This document shows, piece after piece, positions 61,951 through 64,000 of a stretch of DNA of 64,000 bases. The stretch is from Ilex aquifolium. Lineage: Eukaryota > Streptophyta > Magnoliopsida > Aquifoliales > Aquifoliaceae. The position numbers and the translations under genes are program-made. Location: NCBI GenBank assembly GCA_951799425.1, contig OX637395.1, positions 3,386,001 through 3,450,000 on the forward strand, given 5' to 3'. The notes below the pieces were generated by a model. The model was not told where the DNA came from and did no database searches. It worked only from the letters and a program-made list of their open reading frames with translations. Numbering within the stretch: the stretch's first letter is position 1; each line of letters opens with the position of its first letter.

Positions 61951-62754
61951 TAATTGACATATCTTTTTCACAAAAGTACTCATGAAAGAAATCCCTAGGC
62001 ATGAGATTACATAGCTCTCTATAGTATGACGAAAATAGTAATTGCTTGGTTCCAAGGTAATGTTTTGGGCTGCAAAAGCAATTATAGAAAGATAAAAAGG
62101 GGAAACTAAACAGACCCTGGGTCCCAACAGGGCTCTATGGCTAATTAATTATCATAAATGCTTTTTGTTTTTATTATCTCAATCTTTAAATATGAAAATT
62201 AACGGTTGACTTAATTATCACCGCCTCATTGTTAGACTTTAAAATCGTAGATTCGAAGTTTCGAATCCCATCGTCCTACTCCCCGTAATTGTGTTTGAAC
62301 AAAAAAAAAAAAGTATCAAATGAATAATATCATGTACCAAGTAGCAGTTAATTTTAACAGATTTGTTTAATTAATTGTAATGATTTAACACAAATTCAAT
62401 TTAATTATTAATCATTCAGGTGGAAACCTGATAATAAAAATAAACTCAATCTAGATGCGAAGACCGAATAAAAAAAATCGAAAAATTTACCCAGATTCAT
62501 CCAATACAAAACAAAAACTAAATAAAAAATTTTAAATGACTCATTTTTCCTTAGTTTCAGTTAAATAAGTTTATCGGGAGAGAATCGAGTTACTCGTGTT
62601 TGATACCTTCTGACCCTTTTAATTTTTTGTTTTAGCATTTCATCTCAATTTTAAGTTCTTTTATAGTAAGCTATTTCATGTTAATTTAGTGTTGGACTCG
62701 TATAATGTTATAATATCGTGTTAGAACTTGACACTCACAATGTTTACAATTAAG

Positions 62755-62955
62755 GGTGATAAACGGGCCGAAAAAATTAGCTCATTTTTAAAACGAGCCT
62801 AAAAAATTGTTCAAATTCGGTTCGTTTTTTAAATGAACGAGTTCGAGCCGAACCCGAGTAGCTTGACTATTTTACATATAAACGTGTTGAATTTTACGAA
62901 CTTGAGCCGAGCTTATAGGGCTCATTTTCTAAACAAGTCTATAAAATTGTTAGAT
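62755..62955. repeat. hAT-like 'gagctcgag' repeat, truncated
   Basis: It starts 'agggtgataaacgggccg' with 'aaaacgagcctaaaaaattg' and 'gacttgactattttacatat'-like blocks of the family, then stops abruptly where GC-richer DNA begins at 62957. Confidence 0.55.
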
Positions 62956-62956
62956 T

Positions 62957-63165
62957 AAATAGGGGCGACGAAGAGCTTTTTGTGAGCGGTAGCGAAGCGA
63001 AGGAAAGAGCTCGAAGTTCCCAAGTGTTCTATCACGATAGGATAGATTCTAACCAATAAGATCGGGTATCCAGTTGCAGAGCCGAGGATAAATAGATAGA
63101 ATATATTTCCTAAGTTTCGAGAAGTAAGAGTAAAGAAGCAGAAGACCTACCAACTACAATGCATA
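62957..63165. other. Possible organelle-derived insertion
   Basis: A compact 200-bp island of higher GC ('gagcggtagcgaagcgaagg', 'ggtatccagttgcagagccg') is unlike all surrounding DNA and resembles plant mitochondrial intergenic sequence in style. No gene was recognised, and origin rests on composition only. Confidence 0.35.
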
Positions 63166-63234
63166 TCTAGGGGATTCGGTTGTAAGATGTGCTTATTGAC
63201 AAATAGGATAGGCCTTTCAAGGTCCTTATTAGAA

Positions 63235-63615
63235 TATGACGTAATTTTATCTAGTGTTTATCAATACATAACATAAACGTTAGATAATAATTATTTAAAC
63301 TAATAAGTTATTTGGTTAAGAAATTATTTCATCGTATTAATGTTGAATTAACAAAAATATCCTCAATCAGTGTTTGTTATATTGATGACTGGTTGATTTT
63401 ATCAATTGTCGGGATATAATAGTAAATGTTTAGAGTAATACGTTTGAGTTGGATTATAATACTACATCTCTTGGTGGTATTAAAATATTTTCATAATATT
63501 TTCATTTTTAAAATTAATACGGTATCAAATTTGTTTACTAAACAAAGTATTAGATCCGATTAAATAAAAAATAGTATAATTCAATATTTAATCTCCTCAT
63601 AATACTTCTACCAAA
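63235..63615. repeat. Dispersed MITE copy, inverse of 7395-7770
   Basis: See the shared reverse-complement words ('tttcatcgtattaatgttga', 'gtgtttgttatattgatga'). The end 'ataatacttctaccaaacga' inverted gives the 'tcgtttggtagaagtattat' terminus. Confidence 0.65.
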
Positions 63616-63918
63616 CGAATCCTACGTAATAACTTAATTTTACTATAAAAAACAATTGACCAAATTAGACATTATCCCTATCCTATATTGGTTTTTTTTC
63701 CATAGTTGTGAAACATAATCTTGAAACAAACCTATCCAATGATAAAGGAATTAAATAGATTTGGTATTAAGAGTCGTCTCAATATTTTTGTATGCTGAGC
63801 GATTCTGTATCTCCCCTGTCAACCTGATAAGTCCTCCAGATAAACCTGCCCTCTAATTGAAACATATCCCAAGAAGATCATCCTACATTTGTCACTTAAC
63901 AAATGGTCATCTTTTTCT

Positions 63919-63927
63919 AAACCCTAA
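63919..63927 (+). promoter_or_regulatory. Telo-box, likely promoter of a gene beyond the edge
   Basis: AAACCCTAA is a telo-box, common near transcription starts of plant translation and cell-cycle genes. From 63840 the DNA becomes pyrimidine-rich and less AT-rich, as in a 5'UTR. No start codon or exon is resolved before the window ends. Confidence 0.4.
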
Positions 63928-64000
63928 TCCCCCTGTAGCCCCATCTCTTTTACCGTTTCACACCGAGAACTGAGAAAAGTCACCATCTTTGGTCTTGTCA

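Overview
The window is plant nuclear DNA, almost certainly from a eudicot. It is AT-rich and intron-rich, crowded with small TIR transposons, and all recognisable proteins belong to land-plant families. Species cannot be fixed from the sequence. There is no bacterial, plasmid, phage or CRISPR signal.

Five host genes can be reconstructed exon by exon. (1) 254-3948, minus: a DUF26 plasmodesmata-located protein (PDLP-like) with two DUF26 repeats in exon 1, a transmembrane exon 2.8 kb away, and the last exon not found. (2) 10898-11398, minus: an intronless SAUR auxin-response protein. (3) 21626-25415, plus: GOS12, a Golgi Qb-SNARE, six exons. (4) 28674-31700, minus: THO complex subunit 7, two coding exons plus a 5'UTR exon near 32801-32930. 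(5) 48373-51334, plus: a YABBY1/FIL-type transcription factor, seven exons, 212 aa. A telo-box at 63919-63927 suggests a further gene beyond the right edge. The genes are functionally unrelated, as expected in a plant genome; no operon-like organisation exists.

The rest is mostly transposon debris, often with readable target-site duplications (TSDs). Mutator-like (MULE) or foldback elements lie at 4124-4673, 19696-21209, 26059-27305, 54195-55356 and 55551-56803, with smaller ones at 6778-7082 and 55156-55326. hAT-like elements lie at 1008-1652, 39040-39694, 43367-43651, 47097-47415 and 52970-53561. There are two tRNA-derived SINEs, two LTR-like fragments, MITE families with several copies, and many microsatellites. 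Nested insertions give a relative chronology in several places.

The most notable structure is 19696-21209. It is a MULE with near-identical 32-bp subterminal inverted repeats and a perfect 10-bp TSD, and it carries an intron-containing 5' fragment of a host gene broken by an in-frame stop. This is a Pack-MULE, and it ends about 420 bp upstream of the GOS12 start codon. Relatives of the same family at 54-57 kb carry long foldback arms and no recognisable captured gene.
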